DNA from: Staphylococcus xylosus NJ
GTDB taxonomy: Bacteria > Bacillota > Bacilli > Staphylococcales > Staphylococcaceae
Direction: 5' to 3'
NCBI RefSeq assembly: GCF_000338275.1
Contig: NZ_ANMR01000004.1
Span: forward strand, 1 to 64,000
DNA length: 64,000 nucleotides
The translations under genes were made by a program, and so were the position numbers. Below the pieces are notes generated by a model. The model was not told the origin of the DNA. It was given only the letters and a program-made list of their open reading frames with translations, and ran no database searches. The first letter of the stretch is position 1; every line of letters starts with the position of its first letter. Below, in pieces: positions 1 through 9,381 of the stretch.

Positions 1-292
1 TCGCTAAATGTAAATAAGTAAATAAAATTAAGCCTTCTTTAAAATATTGGAACTCTTCTGCTAATGGTTCTTTAACTTTCATGACCATATCTACATTCCA
101 AACTTCTGCTTGCTCATTAACAATTTTAGCCCCTGCTGCAGTGTAGTCCACGTCTTCAAAATATGAACCCAAACCTGCAGATTTTTCAACGATAACAGTG
201 TGCCCTTGTTCAACAAGTGCATGTACACCACTCGGAGACAAACTCACTCTATTTTCATTATTTTTAATCTCTTTAGGGATACCTATAATCAT
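1..292 (-). CDS. ald: Alanine dehydrogenase, N-terminal part (cut by window edge)
   Basis: Catalyses NAD-dependent oxidative deamination of L-alanine to pyruvate and ammonium in the cytoplasm. The 97 residues visible begin [20 protein letters not shown], the characteristic start of the AlaDH/PNT N-terminal domain, and continue through [11 protein letters not shown], which contains the conserved MKVKEP motif. The start is the ATG at 292, preceded by a strong GGAGGTGG ribosome binding site. The rest of the gene lies beyond base 1, so integrity cannot be judged. It is divergent from usp; a cre-like site lies 38 bases upstream of the start codon. Identification is firm because the N-terminus is highly diagnostic. 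Confidence 0.93.
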   Translation of the reverse strand, partial: MIIGIPKEIKNNENRVSLSPSGVHALVEQGHTVIVEKSAGLGSYFEDVDYTAAGAKIVNEQAEVWNVDMVMKVKEPLAEEFQYFKEGLILFTYLHLA

Positions 293-329
293 TTCTTCCA
301 CCTCCAAATTCATAGTAACGCGTATCCAA

Positions 330-343
330 TGAAAGCGCAATCA
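330..343. promoter_or_regulatory. Candidate CcpA operator (cre) between ald and usp
   Basis: TGAAAGCGCAATCA matches the cre consensus TGWNANCGNTNWCA at all but one position; the reverse strand scores equally. It lies between the divergent ald and usp starts. ccpA itself is encoded at 33386-34375. Calling it functional is inference. Confidence 0.5.
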
Positions 344-395
344 TAGTTTAGGGTAGTTTTACAACATACAAATTGTGTTAATATTCTGTAAACGG

Positions 396-404
396 TGGTA
401 TAAT
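396..404 (+). promoter_or_regulatory. Extended -10 promoter of usp
   Basis: TGGTATAAT is a perfect TATAAT with a TG one base upstream (extended -10), ending 30 bases before the usp start codon. No good -35 hexamer is visible, which is usual for extended -10 promoters. Confidence 0.5.
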
Positions 405-434
405 ATAAGTAAGAAAAATAAGGAGGTAATTACG

Positions 435-938
435 ATGCTAACTTATAAAAATATTTTAATAGCAGTTGATGGATCACATGAGGCAGAGTGGGCATTTAAC
501 AAGGCTGTAGACGTAGCAAAACGTAACGATTCAAAACTTACTGTTGTGAATGTTATTGATTCAAGAACATATTCTTCATACGAAGTATATGATGCGCAAT
601 TTACTGAGAAATCTAAAAATTTCTCTGAAGATTTATTAAAAGGTTATAAAGAAGTCGCTACAAATGCAGGTGTTACTGATGTTGAAACACGTTTAGAGTT
701 TGGTTCACCAAAAGCAATTATTCCTAAAAAATTAGCTGCTGATGTCGATGCAGATTTAATTATGTGTGGTACGTCTGGTTTAAATGCAGTAGAAAGATTC
801 ATTGTTGGCTCTGTGTCTGAGGCTATTGTGCGTCATTCTCCTTGTGATGTATTAGTTGTACGTACAGAAGAACTTCCAGAAGACTTCCAACCACAAGTTG
901 CCACTGATGAATTCAGATCACAATACCAAGCTCGTTAA
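435..938 (+). CDS. Universal stress protein, ATP-binding type
   Basis: 167-residue single-domain UspA-fold protein. The N-terminus (ILIAVDGS, residues 7-14) carries the Asp that contacts the nucleotide in this fold, and residues 112-126 fit the G-x2-G-x9-G-S pattern of ATP-binding family members, followed by SPCDVLVV. Usp proteins act in the cytoplasm in stress survival; the exact role here is not known. An upstream in-frame start at 375 is possible, but the ATG at 435 has an AGGAGG site at good spacing and gives the usual staphylococcal length. The neighbours ald and ackA are the same as in other staphylococci. Confidence 0.92.
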   Translation: MLTYKNILIAVDGSHEAEWAFNKAVDVAKRNDSKLTVVNVIDSRTYSSYEVYDAQFTEKSKNFSEDLLKGYKEVATNAGVTDVETRLEFGSPKAIIPKKLAADVDADLIMCGTSGLNAVERFIVGSVSEAIVRHSPCDVLVVRTEELPEDFQPQVATDEFRSQYQAR

Positions 939-990
939 GTCGATACGAATAATGAATGATATTATTCATTTAAAACATAATAAGGTTTTA

Positions 991-1037
991 AGCAGGATGT
1001 TTTGTTCATATTAGCTGGGCATTTTATCCTGCTTTTT
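991..1037 (+). terminator. Terminator after usp
   Basis: AGCAGGAT at 991-998 pairs with ATCCTGCT at 1026-1033 and is followed by a T-run; the loop is 27 bases. Confidence 0.6.
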
Positions 1038-1176
1038 ATGTCTTAATTTATTAGCGTTAAATAATGAATATTTTTAAAACTCTCACTTTTACAACATTGT
1101 TATCCAAAATTCAAGTATCCTTCACAATCATAACTTATCCTTTAATTAGTAAGCATATGAAAGGAGCATAACAGTT

Positions 1177-2355
1177 ATGCAACTAGTCACAAAAATTACC
1201 TTCATTACATTACTGGCTATTGTAATGATAAATATGATATCACTTAATGCATTCGCAACAAGTGCAAAGGACGTTACGCCACACTCTCATCAAGTTGATA
1301 AGCTAAGACTTATAGACAATAAAACAATACCACATGAACAAACATATAATAAAACTAAAGTCGGTGGTATATCAGGTATTACATATAATCCAAAATCTAA
1401 TAAGTGGTATCTCCTTAGTGACGACCGTTCGGAACATAGCCCTTCCAGATTTTATGAAGCGAATTTAAATTATAATCTTCGTCAGTTTAATAACATAAAT
1501 ATTAAAAATGTTAATAACTTAAAACAGCCAAATGGTAATAATTATATAAGTAAAAAACAATTTAATAATAAATCAAAGGATATTGTGGCGGACCCAGAAT
1601 CAATCCGTTTTGATCCTTTGACGAACAATATTTTATATACAAGTGAAGGTGATCGAAATTTAGGATTAAATCCATTTATCAGGTTTAGTAATTTAAACGG
1701 TACCTTTATTTCTGAATTGCCTATTAACGAATCATTAAAAATGGATACTCAATCAAAAAAAGGATTTCGTAATAATCTAGCCATTGAAGGCAGTACTTTT
1801 TCAGTTGATGGCACATCTATATGGACATCTATGGAAGCACCAGTAATACAAGACGGACCTGTTCCTACAGCCGATTCAGGCGCCCTATCACGCATCACAC
1901 AATATGATCGCAGAGGTGACGTATTATCAGAATATGCCTACCCAATCGATTCAGTGCCACATGTAGGATACAACACTAAAACAGCAGAAAACGGCGTTTC
2001 TGAAATGTTAGCCATTAATAAACATGAATTTTTAACATTAGAAAGAGCTAGTGTTCAGTCATCAGATGGTTCATTTAATAATTATGTACGGATTTATAAA
2101 ATAGATGTTAATCATGCATCTGACATAAAAGATACAAAGACTTTGCAAAATGCTAAAGTAAAACCTGTTAAAAAGAAATTAGTTGCTAATTTAAACAATG
2201 AGCAATTAGATAAAGTAGATAATATCGAAGGTATGACATTTGGAAAAAAACTAGCAAATGGTAATGATTCACTTGTAGTTGTATCAGATAATAACTTCAA
2301 TAAATCACAAATATCACAATTCATTGTATTTGAAGTAATAAACAACAAGACGTAA
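1177..2355 (+). CDS. Secreted esterase-like-activity-of-phytase family protein
   Basis: 392 residues. Residues 1-27 form a signal peptide (Lys6, hydrophobic core, AFA at 25-27 as probable cleavage site), so the mature protein is exported. The body resembles the phytase-like beta-propeller family (Pfam 'esterase-like activity of phytase'): GGISGITYNP with WYLLSDDRS near residue 65-85, DPESIRF, NLAIEGSTF, NGVSEMLAI, and EGMTFG with VVVSDNN near the C-terminus. Members are thought to hydrolyse phosphate or related esters outside the cell; the substrate is unknown. The ATG at 1177 has an AAAGGAG site. It stands alone between usp and ackA, with its own terminator. It looks like an accessory gene, since I do not recall it at this locus in S. 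aureus. Confidence 0.75.
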   Translation: MQLVTKITFITLLAIVMINMISLNAFATSAKDVTPHSHQVDKLRLIDNKTIPHEQTYNKTKVGGISGITYNPKSNKWYLLSDDRSEHSPSRFYEANLNYNLRQFNNINIKNVNNLKQPNGNNYISKKQFNNKSKDIVADPESIRFDPLTNNILYTSEGDRNLGLNPFIRFSNLNGTFISELPINESLKMDTQSKKGFRNNLAIEGSTFSVDGTSIWTSMEAPVIQDGPVPTADSGALSRITQYDRRGDVLSEYAYPIDSVPHVGYNTKTAENGVSEMLAINKHEFLTLERASVQSSDGSFNNYVRIYKIDVNHASDIKDTKTLQNAKVKPVKKKLVANLNNEQLDKVDNIEGMTFGKKLANGNDSLVVVSDNNFNKSQISQFIVFEVINNKT

Positions 2356-2387
2356 TTTCAACACTACAACATAGATTATTATTCACA

Positions 2388-2445
2388 AAAAGCACCACGA
2401 GCAATCTCATGCTATGCATAAGGTTCCCGCGGTGCTTTAATTTTT
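2388..2445 (+). terminator. Terminator after the phytase-like gene
   Basis: AAAGCACC and GGTGCTTT form an 8-bp stem with a long loop, followed by AATTTTTAA. A second perfect hairpin (AAGATACAA / TTGTATCTT, 2459-2479) follows before ackA but has no T-run on either side. Confidence 0.6.
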
Positions 2446-2526
2446 AATGCTCGCTTATAAGATACAATATTTGTATCTTAATCAGATCTATTTAGTCTTA
2501 CATCTAATATTCTATCTTTATAAATA

Positions 2527-3726
2527 TTATTTAACGTCACCAAATTCAACTACATCACGTGCGATCATAACTTCTTCATTTGTTGGGATAACGATTACTT
2601 TAACTGGTGAATGTGGGTAGTTAATAAATCCTTCTTCGCCGTGAATCGCTTCATTTTTCTTAGCATCCCAATAAACACCCATAAATTCTAGGCCTTCTAA
2701 TACTTTCGCTCTAACTGGATCTGAGTTTTCACCAACACCAGCTGTAAATACAATCACGTCTACACCATGCATACGCGTTGCATATGAACCAATATATTTA
2801 TGAATACGAGAAGCAAATACATCAAGTGCTAATTGCGCTCTTTCTTTACCTTCTTTAGCTTCATCAATAATATCTCTTAAATCACTAGAAGTACCTGAAA
2901 TACCTAATAAACCAGATTCTTTATTTAAAGTGTTTAAGACTTCTTCAGCATTTTTACCAGTTTTCTCCATAATGAATGGAATTAATGCTGGGTCAATATT
3001 ACCTGAACGTGTTCCCATTGTCACACCTGCTAATGGCGTGAAGCCCATAGAAGTATCTACAGATTCACCACCATCAATAGCGGCAATAGAAGCACCATTA
3101 CCAATATGACATGAAATAATACGTAACTCTTCAATAGGCTTACCTAAGATTTCTGAAGCACGTTGAGATACATATTTGTGGCTCGTACCATGGAAACCAT
3201 ATTTACGAATTCCGAAATCTTCGTAATATTGATACGGTAAACTATATAGATAAGATTTCTCTGGCATAGTTTGATGGAATGAAGTATCAAACACAGCAAC
3301 ATGAGGTATCTCAGGAAGTAACTTACGGAATGCACGAATTCCCATTAAGTTAGCAGGATTGTGCAATGGTGCAAGCTCACTTAATGATTCAATTTGTTTT
3401 TCAACTTCATCATCTACGTAAGTTGATGATGGGAATATTTCTCCTCCATGAACGACACGATGGCCAGTACCATCAATATCATAAATACTTTCAATAATAC
3501 CATGTTCTTTAAAACTTTCTAACATAATATTAACTGCATCTTCATGGTTTTCAATGTCTTTTGTTTCAGTTACTTTTTCCCCGTTCACTTCAATAGTGAA
3601 GATAGAATTTTTTAATCCAATACGTTCAATAAGTCCCTTAGTTACAATTTTCTCTTCCGGCATTTCAATAAGTTGAAATTTCAAAGATGAACTACCAGCG
3701 TTAATGGCCAAAATTAATTTTGACAT
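2527..3726 (-). CDS. ackA: Acetate kinase
   Basis: Makes acetate and ATP from acetyl phosphate and ADP (reversible), the last step of overflow metabolism with phosphotransacetylase. 399 residues, the usual family length. Visible ASKHA-fold motifs: NAGSSSLKF at the N-terminus, [46 protein letters not shown] and FTAGVGEN near the C-terminus. Two in-frame ATGs two codons apart follow the GGAGG site; 3726 (MSKLILA) has 10-base spacing and fits homologs, 3732 is only 4 bases away. It follows the ytxK-like gene by 84 bases in the same direction, the arrangement also seen in Bacillus, so the two are probably co-transcribed. Confidence 0.97.
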   Translation of the reverse strand: MSKLILAINAGSSSLKFQLIEMPEEKIVTKGLIERIGLKNSIFTIEVNGEKVTETKDIENHEDAVNIMLESFKEHGIIESIYDIDGTGHRVVHGGEIFPSSTYVDDEVEKQIESLSELAPLHNPANLMGIRAFRKLLPEIPHVAVFDTSFHQTMPEKSYLYSLPYQYYEDFGIRKYGFHGTSHKYVSQRASEILGKPIEELRIISCHIGNGASIAAIDGGESVDTSMGFTPLAGVTMGTRSGNIDPALIPFIMEKTGKNAEEVLNTLNKESGLLGISGTSSDLRDIIDEAKEGKERAQLALDVFASRIHKYIGSYATRMHGVDVIVFTAGVGENSDPVRAKVLEGLEFMGVYWDAKKNEAIHGEEGFINYPHSPVKVIVIPTNEEVMIARDVVEFGDVK

Positions 3727-3810
3727 AAGCATAATGCCTCCATTTTTTAAGTTTTTAATATCCATATCTATTTAATCATTAATACAGTTCAAATACAAGA
3801 ATATTACAGC

Positions 3811-4758
3811 TTAATTTTCAGGGTGATTTTCTTGCATCCATGCATTTAAATCTTGTAAAAATCCTTGGAATTGTTGTGGGCTTTTGAAATCGGGAATATT
3901 TGCTAGTAAAACTTCTACAGATTTGGTTACATTCGTTTCTTTTTTCTGTAATACAAGTATAGATTTACGGGCTTTTTCATTTTTAAATAATGTCGCTGGT
4001 AAATTTAAAAAAGCTTGCATTTCTGTTTCTGTAGCAATGAAATTTTGTAACTGTTTCACATTTTCGCCTTCGAAAATATTGCTTGGTACAACTAAAAAAG
4101 CATAACCAGATGGTTTCATTGCTGTAATAGCTTGTTCGATGAGTAAGAAATGTGAATAACTATGCCCTTCTTCAAAACCAAGTGCCATTTCTTTACTTCT
4201 ATCATCTACCGGATAATACCCAATCGGTAAATCACCAATAACAACGTCAGCATCTTCAAACGGTAACGGCATAATAGCATCTTGTGGATATACGTCAAAT
4301 GGAATTTCTAAGAAATTAGCTAAATGTACACTTACTCTAGATAATACTGGATCCACCTCTACCAAATGATGCATTAACGTATGATCAGAAAGTACTTCAT
4401 GAACAGAGGCGCTTAAATGTCCTGCTCCACTAGCAAGATCAGCGATATGCATGGCTTCACTATTTTTCAAGAAACGCTCAGATAGAAAACCTAGGATTAG
4501 ACCTATAGAATCTGGTGTAATTTGATGATTTGCTTGTATATCTTCATTTTGCATCAAACTTAAATAAGCAAACTGAAATGCTTTTCTTCTATCTTGCAAA
4601 GTAGCTTGTTCTAACAAGTCTCTTTTATTCGTATAAACATGCTCCATTGCTAGTCCTAAATTCTCAATAAAACTTTGCCCATTATCTTCATTTAACGATT
4701 TAGCTTTTTCATCTAATGTCTGGAATAACTTCTCCATTACTGTTTCTTCTTGTGTCAT
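3811..4758 (-). CDS. YtxK-like class I SAM-dependent methyltransferase
   Basis: 315 residues. The C-terminal two-thirds is an N6-DNA-methylase-like Rossmann fold: motif I reads IADLASGAGHLSAS, and the position of the usual NPPY catalytic motif reads DLPIGYYP. The target-recognition region of a restriction methylase is absent, so DNA methylation is not implied. The N-terminus is helical and resembles Bacillus YtxK. The role of this family is unknown, but its location next to ackA is conserved across Bacillales. Start at 4758 with AGAAAGGA upstream. A link with acetate metabolism rests on gene order only. Confidence 0.8.
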   Translation of the reverse strand: MTQEETVMEKLFQTLDEKAKSLNEDNGQSFIENLGLAMEHVYTNKRDLLEQATLQDRRKAFQFAYLSLMQNEDIQANHQITPDSIGLILGFLSERFLKNSEAMHIADLASGAGHLSASVHEVLSDHTLMHHLVEVDPVLSRVSVHLANFLEIPFDVYPQDAIMPLPFEDADVVIGDLPIGYYPVDDRSKEMALGFEEGHSYSHFLLIEQAITAMKPSGYAFLVVPSNIFEGENVKQLQNFIATETEMQAFLNLPATLFKNEKARKSILVLQKKETNVTKSVEVLLANIPDFKSPQQFQGFLQDLNAWMQENHPEN

Positions 4759-4773
4759 TTAATAGTCCTTTCT

Positions 4774-4848
4774 AAAAAAACTGTCCATAATTTAATTGAA
4801 ATCAAGTTAGCTTTAACTAACTTATTTTACCAAATAATTATGGACAGT
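4774..4848 (-). terminator. Terminator of tpx
   Basis: A 13-bp perfect arm pair (ACTGTCCATAATT at 4780-4792, AATTATGGACAGT at 4836-4848) encloses a second hairpin (AAGTTAG / CTAACTT). On the minus strand it runs into TTTTTTT, just before the ytxK-like start. Confidence 0.8.
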
Positions 4849-4927
4849 AAATTTTATAATGTCAATGATACTGTTTTTCTGTGTAACAATATTTTAACAT
4901 ATGATATTTTTATTAAAACTAATCAAA

Positions 4928-5422
4928 TTAAATGCTACGGTAAGCTTCTAAAGCAGCATCGAAATCTGGGAAATCTGTACCCTCTGAAACAATTTCAGTA
5001 TATACAACTTTATTATTTTTATCTAAGACAAAAACTGAACGTGCAAGCAAACGTAATTCTTCCATCACAACGCCATAGCTTTTACCAAAAGATAAATCTT
5101 TGTGATCACTTAATGTAATAACATTATCTAATCCGTTTGAGGCACACCATCTTTTTTGTGCAAATGGTAAATCAACAGAAACAGTTAATACAACGCCGTC
5201 TTCTTTTGAAGCTTCTTCATTGAATTTACGTGTTTGTTGATCGCAAACACCAGTATCTATAGATGGTACAACACTAATAAGTTTTTTCTGACCATCGTAA
5301 GTTGATAAGTTTACTTCATTTAAATCATTATCTAATACAGCGAAATCCGGTGCAGTTTCTCCTTTTTTCACTTGTGAACCTAATAAAGTAATTGGATCTT
5401 GCTTGAATGTAATTTGCGCCAT
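4928..5422 (-). CDS. tpx: Thiol peroxidase (Tpx, atypical 2-Cys peroxiredoxin)
   Basis: Reduces hydrogen peroxide and alkyl hydroperoxides in the cytoplasm using thioredoxin. 164 residues, typical length. The peroxidatic cysteine is Cys60 in [11 protein letters not shown] and the resolving cysteine is Cys93 in [11 protein letters not shown], the spacing expected of Tpx. [10 protein letters not shown] near residue 25 is the standard peroxiredoxin N-terminal strand. The start has an AGGAGG site. It has its own strong terminator, so it is probably a single-gene unit. Confidence 0.96.
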   Translation of the reverse strand: MAQITFKQDPITLLGSQVKKGETAPDFAVLDNDLNEVNLSTYDGQKKLISVVPSIDTGVCDQQTRKFNEEASKEDGVVLTVSVDLPFAQKRWCASNGLDNVITLSDHKDLSFGKSYGVVMEELRLLARSVFVLDKNNKVVYTEIVSEGTDFPDFDAALEAYRSI

Positions 5423-5513
5423 TAGAACGCCTCCTAAATTAAAAGTGTTTACTTTGTAATTATAACTGTTTGTGTTTCTGAAATAAACTATTCAACTTAT
5501 AAATTGTGTTAAA

Positions 5514-6056
5514 CTACTTCAAATAAAACAATTTATCTAATTTATTTTTTATAACGACTGTATCTGCAAAATAATCGTGAATACCTCTATGTTTGTTCGT
5601 AAATATAACTACCAAGTATGGTAAATTCATAAATACACCACTAATAATACGACCTATCCACTCTCTAAATAATACATCTTGCCAAGTCAAACGTTGTCTG
5701 TCTATACGCTCAACCCTTACATTACATATCATTTTTCCTAATGTTTGTTTAAAGTACTTCGTAAGTAGTACAAAATACAAGTAAAATACTAATGCATTTA
5801 GCAAGTGTCCAACACTAAAATAATCAATCCACAATTTTAAAGAATCAATGTTTGTAAAATGATAAATAGGTTTCAAAATAAAACTCTCTACACCAAAAAT
5901 AATTAGTAAATCTATGATAAATGCGCAAAATCTTATTCCAAATCCTGCATATAATGCTTTAGATATTTGTTCGTGGTAAAGATCACTTGTTTCAACTTGC
6001 TTGTCGTCATTACTTATTTTCTCATTATCTCTATATTCATTTTGTACATTTTCCAT
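5514..6056 (-). CDS. RDD family membrane protein (YteJ-like)
   Basis: 180 residues with the RDD signature: RFCAFIIDLLII in the first membrane segment, a second hydrophobic stretch (LLNALVFYLYFVLL) and QTLGKMICNVRV before a third segment. Residues 1-30 are acidic and polar. The ATG at 6056 is 8 bases after the sppA stop, and its AGG site overlaps the end of sppA; a GTG two codons upstream is less likely. Translational coupling to sppA is therefore probable, as for yteJ-sppA in Bacillus. Function unknown; some RDD proteins are ion exchangers. Confidence 0.82.
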   Translation of the reverse strand: MENVQNEYRDNEKISNDDKQVETSDLYHEQISKALYAGFGIRFCAFIIDLLIIFGVESFILKPIYHFTNIDSLKLWIDYFSVGHLLNALVFYLYFVLLTKYFKQTLGKMICNVRVERIDRQRLTWQDVLFREWIGRIISGVFMNLPYLVVIFTNKHRGIHDYFADTVVIKNKLDKLFYLK

Positions 6057-6064
6057 TGTCACAC

Positions 6065-7057
6065 CTAACCTTCGTATAGATACATAGGTTCAGTTTTAGT
6101 ATCATTATTAATTATTGATTTGATATCTTTAAAACTATCTGTAAACTGAGAAACGCTCGTCTTCATATCTGAAAATGAAGAGAAAAATCCACCGCCTTCT
6201 GTATATTCAAATACTTCAGCATCTTTAGATTTAATATCTTTCTGTAAAGCTTTTATAGTCTTATCTTCATAACCTATTTCATCAATTAAACCGTTACTTT
6301 TAGCTTGTTGTGCACTGTAAATGCGACCATCAGCTAACTTTCTAACTTTACTTTCTGACATGTCTCTGCCTTCTTTAACGATATTTACAAAACGATCAAA
6401 GCTATCATCTAATACAGATTGTAATATACTTCTTTCTTCTGAAGTCATCTCTCTTGAACTACTTAAAATATCTTTATGGTCGCCAGATTTAATAACATTT
6501 TCTTTTATCCCTAAATTCTTTTGTAATTCAGAATAATCGACACTAGACATAATTACTCCGATAGAACCTGTCATTGATTGTGGTCCTGCATAAATTTTAT
6601 CGGCAGGCGCTGAAATATAATAGCCTCCTGATGCTGCCATCGATTCCATATGTACATAAACTTTTTTATTCTTCTGTTTAATTTCTTTTATTTTTTCATA
6701 TATTTCATCGCTTGGGTATGTGCCACCGCCAGGTGTATTGACTGTTAATAATACGCCTTTAACCGTGTCATCTTTTTTCACATTATCTAATTGTTTAAGA
6801 AAAGACTCATGATTATAGCCGCTTCCACCGAACAAACCACCGCCCGTACCTTCGGCGATTTCTCCATTTAATGTTAAATGTGCGATACGTTTGTTAGAAT
6901 TGCCTTCTTTTTCTATTTCTTCTGTAAAGGGATCCATCGCTGTAGAAGACGAATCATTAAACATTGTGGTTACAAAAGCTGATATCGAACTCATAACAAT
7001 ACCACCAATCACTATAACAATTGCAATTATTATAGCAATAATGCGTTTTTTCGACAT
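6065..7057 (-). CDS. sppA: Signal peptide peptidase SppA
   Basis: Membrane-anchored serine protease of the ClpP/crotonase fold that degrades leftover signal peptides. 330 residues: one N-terminal membrane anchor (residues about 5-27) then the catalytic domain. Catalytic Ser lies in MAASGGYY and the general-base Lys in the KSGDHKDI region, the Ser-Lys pair of the short Gram-positive SppA type; NTPGGG and GSIGVIM are also conserved. The start at 7057 has AGGAGTG upstream. Co-transcribed with the RDD gene. Confidence 0.93.
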   Translation of the reverse strand: MSKKRIIAIIIAIVIVIGGIVMSSISAFVTTMFNDSSSTAMDPFTEEIEKEGNSNKRIAHLTLNGEIAEGTGGGLFGGSGYNHESFLKQLDNVKKDDTVKGVLLTVNTPGGGTYPSDEIYEKIKEIKQKNKKVYVHMESMAASGGYYISAPADKIYAGPQSMTGSIGVIMSSVDYSELQKNLGIKENVIKSGDHKDILSSSREMTSEERSILQSVLDDSFDRFVNIVKEGRDMSESKVRKLADGRIYSAQQAKSNGLIDEIGYEDKTIKALQKDIKSKDAEVFEYTEGGGFFSSFSDMKTSVSQFTDSFKDIKSIINNDTKTEPMYLYEG

Positions 7058-7150
7058 TTACTAATCACTCCTATATTTTAATAATCTTGTTATCTCACGC
7101 TTAATTTAAACACAATTAATTCATTAATGTATACCTTTTTACCAAACAAT

Positions 7151-7208
7151 TGAAAACAAGGCAGAACAGAAATCGTAAACGTAAAGTTGATTTCAGTGTT
7201 CTGCCTTG
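7151..7208 (-). terminator. Hairpin between TSUP gene and sppA
   Basis: CAAGGCAGAACA pairs with TGTTCTGCCTTG, extended by GAAATC/GATTTC with a small bulge. On the minus strand it is followed by TTTTCAATTG. Best read as the terminator of the permease gene; the short plus-strand frame across it is not credible. Confidence 0.6.
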
Positions 7209-7341
7209 TCATACGGTGAATATAAATTTTGCAACAATTAATTTTCAAGAAAAATGTGTATTACATTTGTATATTTTTCTATTTAATAACTGCCTAAACT
7301 CACATTTTATCACTGTGTTAGTTTTATTAAATTAGATTCTT

Positions 7342-8115
7342 TTATATTATTTGCATGATATAATCATATGTATTTTTCAAAATCAAAATTGCAGTAACAA
7401 TAATGAATAAGGCTTTAACATAGCCAACACCTTTTTTAATAGCAAACATCGCCCCGATGTATGAACCACAAATCATACTTGCTGCCATAATAAAGCCATA
7501 AAAATAGTCTACTTGATCTAAAAAGATAAAAAGAATTAATGCGCCTAAGTTAGATGCAAAATTGAGTACTTTAGCATTTCCTGCTGCACCTAAAAAATCA
7601 AAACCAAACATCAATAATATAAATAGCATAAATGACCCTGTACCGCCACCAAGAAAACCGTCATAAAGACCAATCAAACCCATTAAAGATGTAAATAAAA
7701 TCGCTTTAGGTATAGTTAATTTTGTGAAAGTTCGTACATTACCCCAATCTTTCTTCATAATCGTATAAATCATTACAACTGTTAATACGACAATTACGAC
7801 AGGTTTTAATAACTGAGAGGGCAAGAATGTTGCAATACTTGCGCCTCCCATAGCCATAATAAATACAACTGGAAATAACTTACCTACAATTTTTAAATCT
7901 ACATTACCTGACCGTAAAAATCGAAAAGCACTTGTCATTGAACCAAATGCACTCGCTAATTTATTTGTACCTAAGGCCATAGACGGTGGCATTCCAACAG
8001 CTAACAGTGCAGGAATAGAAATTAAACCGCCACCTCCAACAACAGCATCAATAAATGCTGCCAAAAACCCTAAAAGAATAATGATGACTACGATAGATAT
8101 GTCCCATTCCAACAT
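7342..8115 (-). CDS. TSUP family permease (TauE/SafE type)
   Basis: 257 residues with about eight hydrophobic segments. Signature half-repeats of the sulfite exporter TauE/SafE family are visible: GFLAAFIDAVVGGGGLISIPALLA at the N-terminus and, in the second half, YDGFLGGGTGSFMLF. It should transport small sulfur-containing or organic anions across the membrane; the substrate cannot be read from the sequence. Start at 8115 with GGGGAG upstream. It lies just downstream of thiI on the same strand, which makes a sulfur substrate attractive but unproved. Confidence 0.85.
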   Translation of the reverse strand: MLEWDISIVVIIILLGFLAAFIDAVVGGGGLISIPALLAVGMPPSMALGTNKLASAFGSMTSAFRFLRSGNVDLKIVGKLFPVVFIMAMGGASIATFLPSQLLKPVVIVVLTVVMIYTIMKKDWGNVRTFTKLTIPKAILFTSLMGLIGLYDGFLGGGTGSFMLFILLMFGFDFLGAAGNAKVLNFASNLGALILFIFLDQVDYFYGFIMAASMICGSYIGAMFAIKKGVGYVKALFIIVTAILILKNTYDYIMQII

Positions 8116-8157
8116 CCCATCACTCCCCTTGATTGTTTAATTAATTAATTTTTAAAG

Positions 8158-9381
8158 TTAAAATAGATCGTCAGCTAGCGCTTGTGTAGCTGAATCTTTC
8201 TCACTTTGGTAATCGCTTGTAATATATAATGTCTCAATTTCGTCGGCAGCCTGTTGTACAAGTGGTTCAAAATCATAACCACTTTCATATTTTTCAACTT
8301 TTTCTAATTCCGGTTCAGTAACTGGATTTTTAGGAGTGAAAATTGTACAACAATCCTCAAATGGTTGGATAGATACATCAAATGTACCTATATCTTTTGC
8401 TTTTTTAACAATATCTTCTTTATCTAAAGTCAGTAAAGGACGTAATACAGGAGTAGATGTGACATGATTTATCGCATACATACTCTTTAATGTTTGACTA
8501 GCAACTTGCCCTAAATTCTCTCCATTTACAATCGCATGCGCCTCAATATCATGTGCAACTTTGTCGGCTACCCGCATCATCATACGACGTGTCGAAGTCA
8601 TAGTGTAACGTTCATGAACTTCTTTGTTCACCTGTTTTTGAAGTGCTGTAAATGGCACGATGTGTAATTTAATTGGTCCAACATGTTCTGATAAAATTCT
8701 CGTTAGTTCGATTACTTTTTCTTTTGCTTTTTCACTTGTAAACGGTGGACTATGGAAGTGTATCGCTTCTACGGTAACACCTCTACGCATAACTTCTATA
8801 CCAGCAACTGGAGAATCAATACCACCAGATAGCATTAATAAAGTTTTACCTCCAGTACCAACAGGTAATCCGCCAGAACCTGCAATCACTTGATCATACA
8901 TGTAAATGGCATCTAAACGCACTTCAACTTTAATCACGTGATCTGGATTGTGTACATCTACATTTAAATGATCTGTTCCACTTAATACAGCTCCCCCTAA
9001 AGTTCTTTGTAATTCATACGTGTCATATGGGAAGTTTTTATCCGAACGCTTTACATCAATTTTAAAAGTGTCATCTTGTGCATACTCTTTAGCAAATCGG
9101 ATAGCTAATTCTTTTGCCGCTTCTACTGTTTTATCAATTTTTAATACAGGACTTATTGAATAAATACCAAAGACTTTTCTTAATCTGTTGCACATTTCTT
9201 CAATATCTGCACCTTCTGCTAATTCTATATACATTCTATCTCTATTTGCCTTTACCGTGTATCCTTGTAATGGCATTAGTGAACGCTTTACATTTGAACG
9301 TAATTTGTTCACAAATATTTTACGGTTAGCTCCTTTTAAGGTTAACTCCCCGTACCTAACTAATATATGATCATATATCAT
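8158..9381 (-). CDS. thiI: tRNA 4-thiouridine synthase ThiI
   Basis: Transfers sulfur to uridine 8 of tRNA and in some bacteria feeds thiazole synthesis. 407 residues: ferredoxin-like and THUMP domains (about 1-165), then a PP-loop ATPase domain with [10 protein letters not shown]. The C-terminal rhodanese domain of the enterobacterial enzyme is absent, as is usual in Firmicutes. CCTIF near residue 345 supplies cysteines. Its ATG overlaps the stop of the cysteine desulfurase gene by 4 bases (ATGA), so the two are co-translated and the desulfurase is the probable sulfur donor. Confidence 0.96.
   Translation of the reverse strand: MIYDHILVRYGELTLKGANRKIFVNKLRSNVKRSLMPLQGYTVKANRDRMYIELAEGADIEEMCNRLRKVFGIYSISPVLKIDKTVEAAKELAIRFAKEYAQDDTFKIDVKRSDKNFPYDTYELQRTLGGAVLSGTDHLNVDVHNPDHVIKVEVRLDAIYMYDQVIAGSGGLPVGTGGKTLLMLSGGIDSPVAGIEVMRRGVTVEAIHFHSPPFTSEKAKEKVIELTRILSEHVGPIKLHIVPFTALQKQVNKEVHERYTMTSTRRMMMRVADKVAHDIEAHAIVNGENLGQVASQTLKSMYAINHVTSTPVLRPLLTLDKEDIVKKAKDIGTFDVSIQPFEDCCTIFTPKNPVTEPELEKVEKYESGYDFEPLVQQAADEIETLYITSDYQSEKDSATQALADDLF

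Noticed and set aside
2459-2479. Perfect 9-bp palindromic hairpin downstream of ackA
   Set aside because: No T-run on either strand and no known operator pattern; kept only as a note under the neighbouring terminator.
4750-5118. 122-codon open frame on the plus strand
   Set aside because: It overlaps the tpx terminator and coding sequence in antisense; composition is that of a shadow frame.
7150-7335. 61-codon open frame on the plus strand
   Set aside because: It runs through the terminator hairpin at 7151-7208, has no ribosome site and no recognisable protein features.
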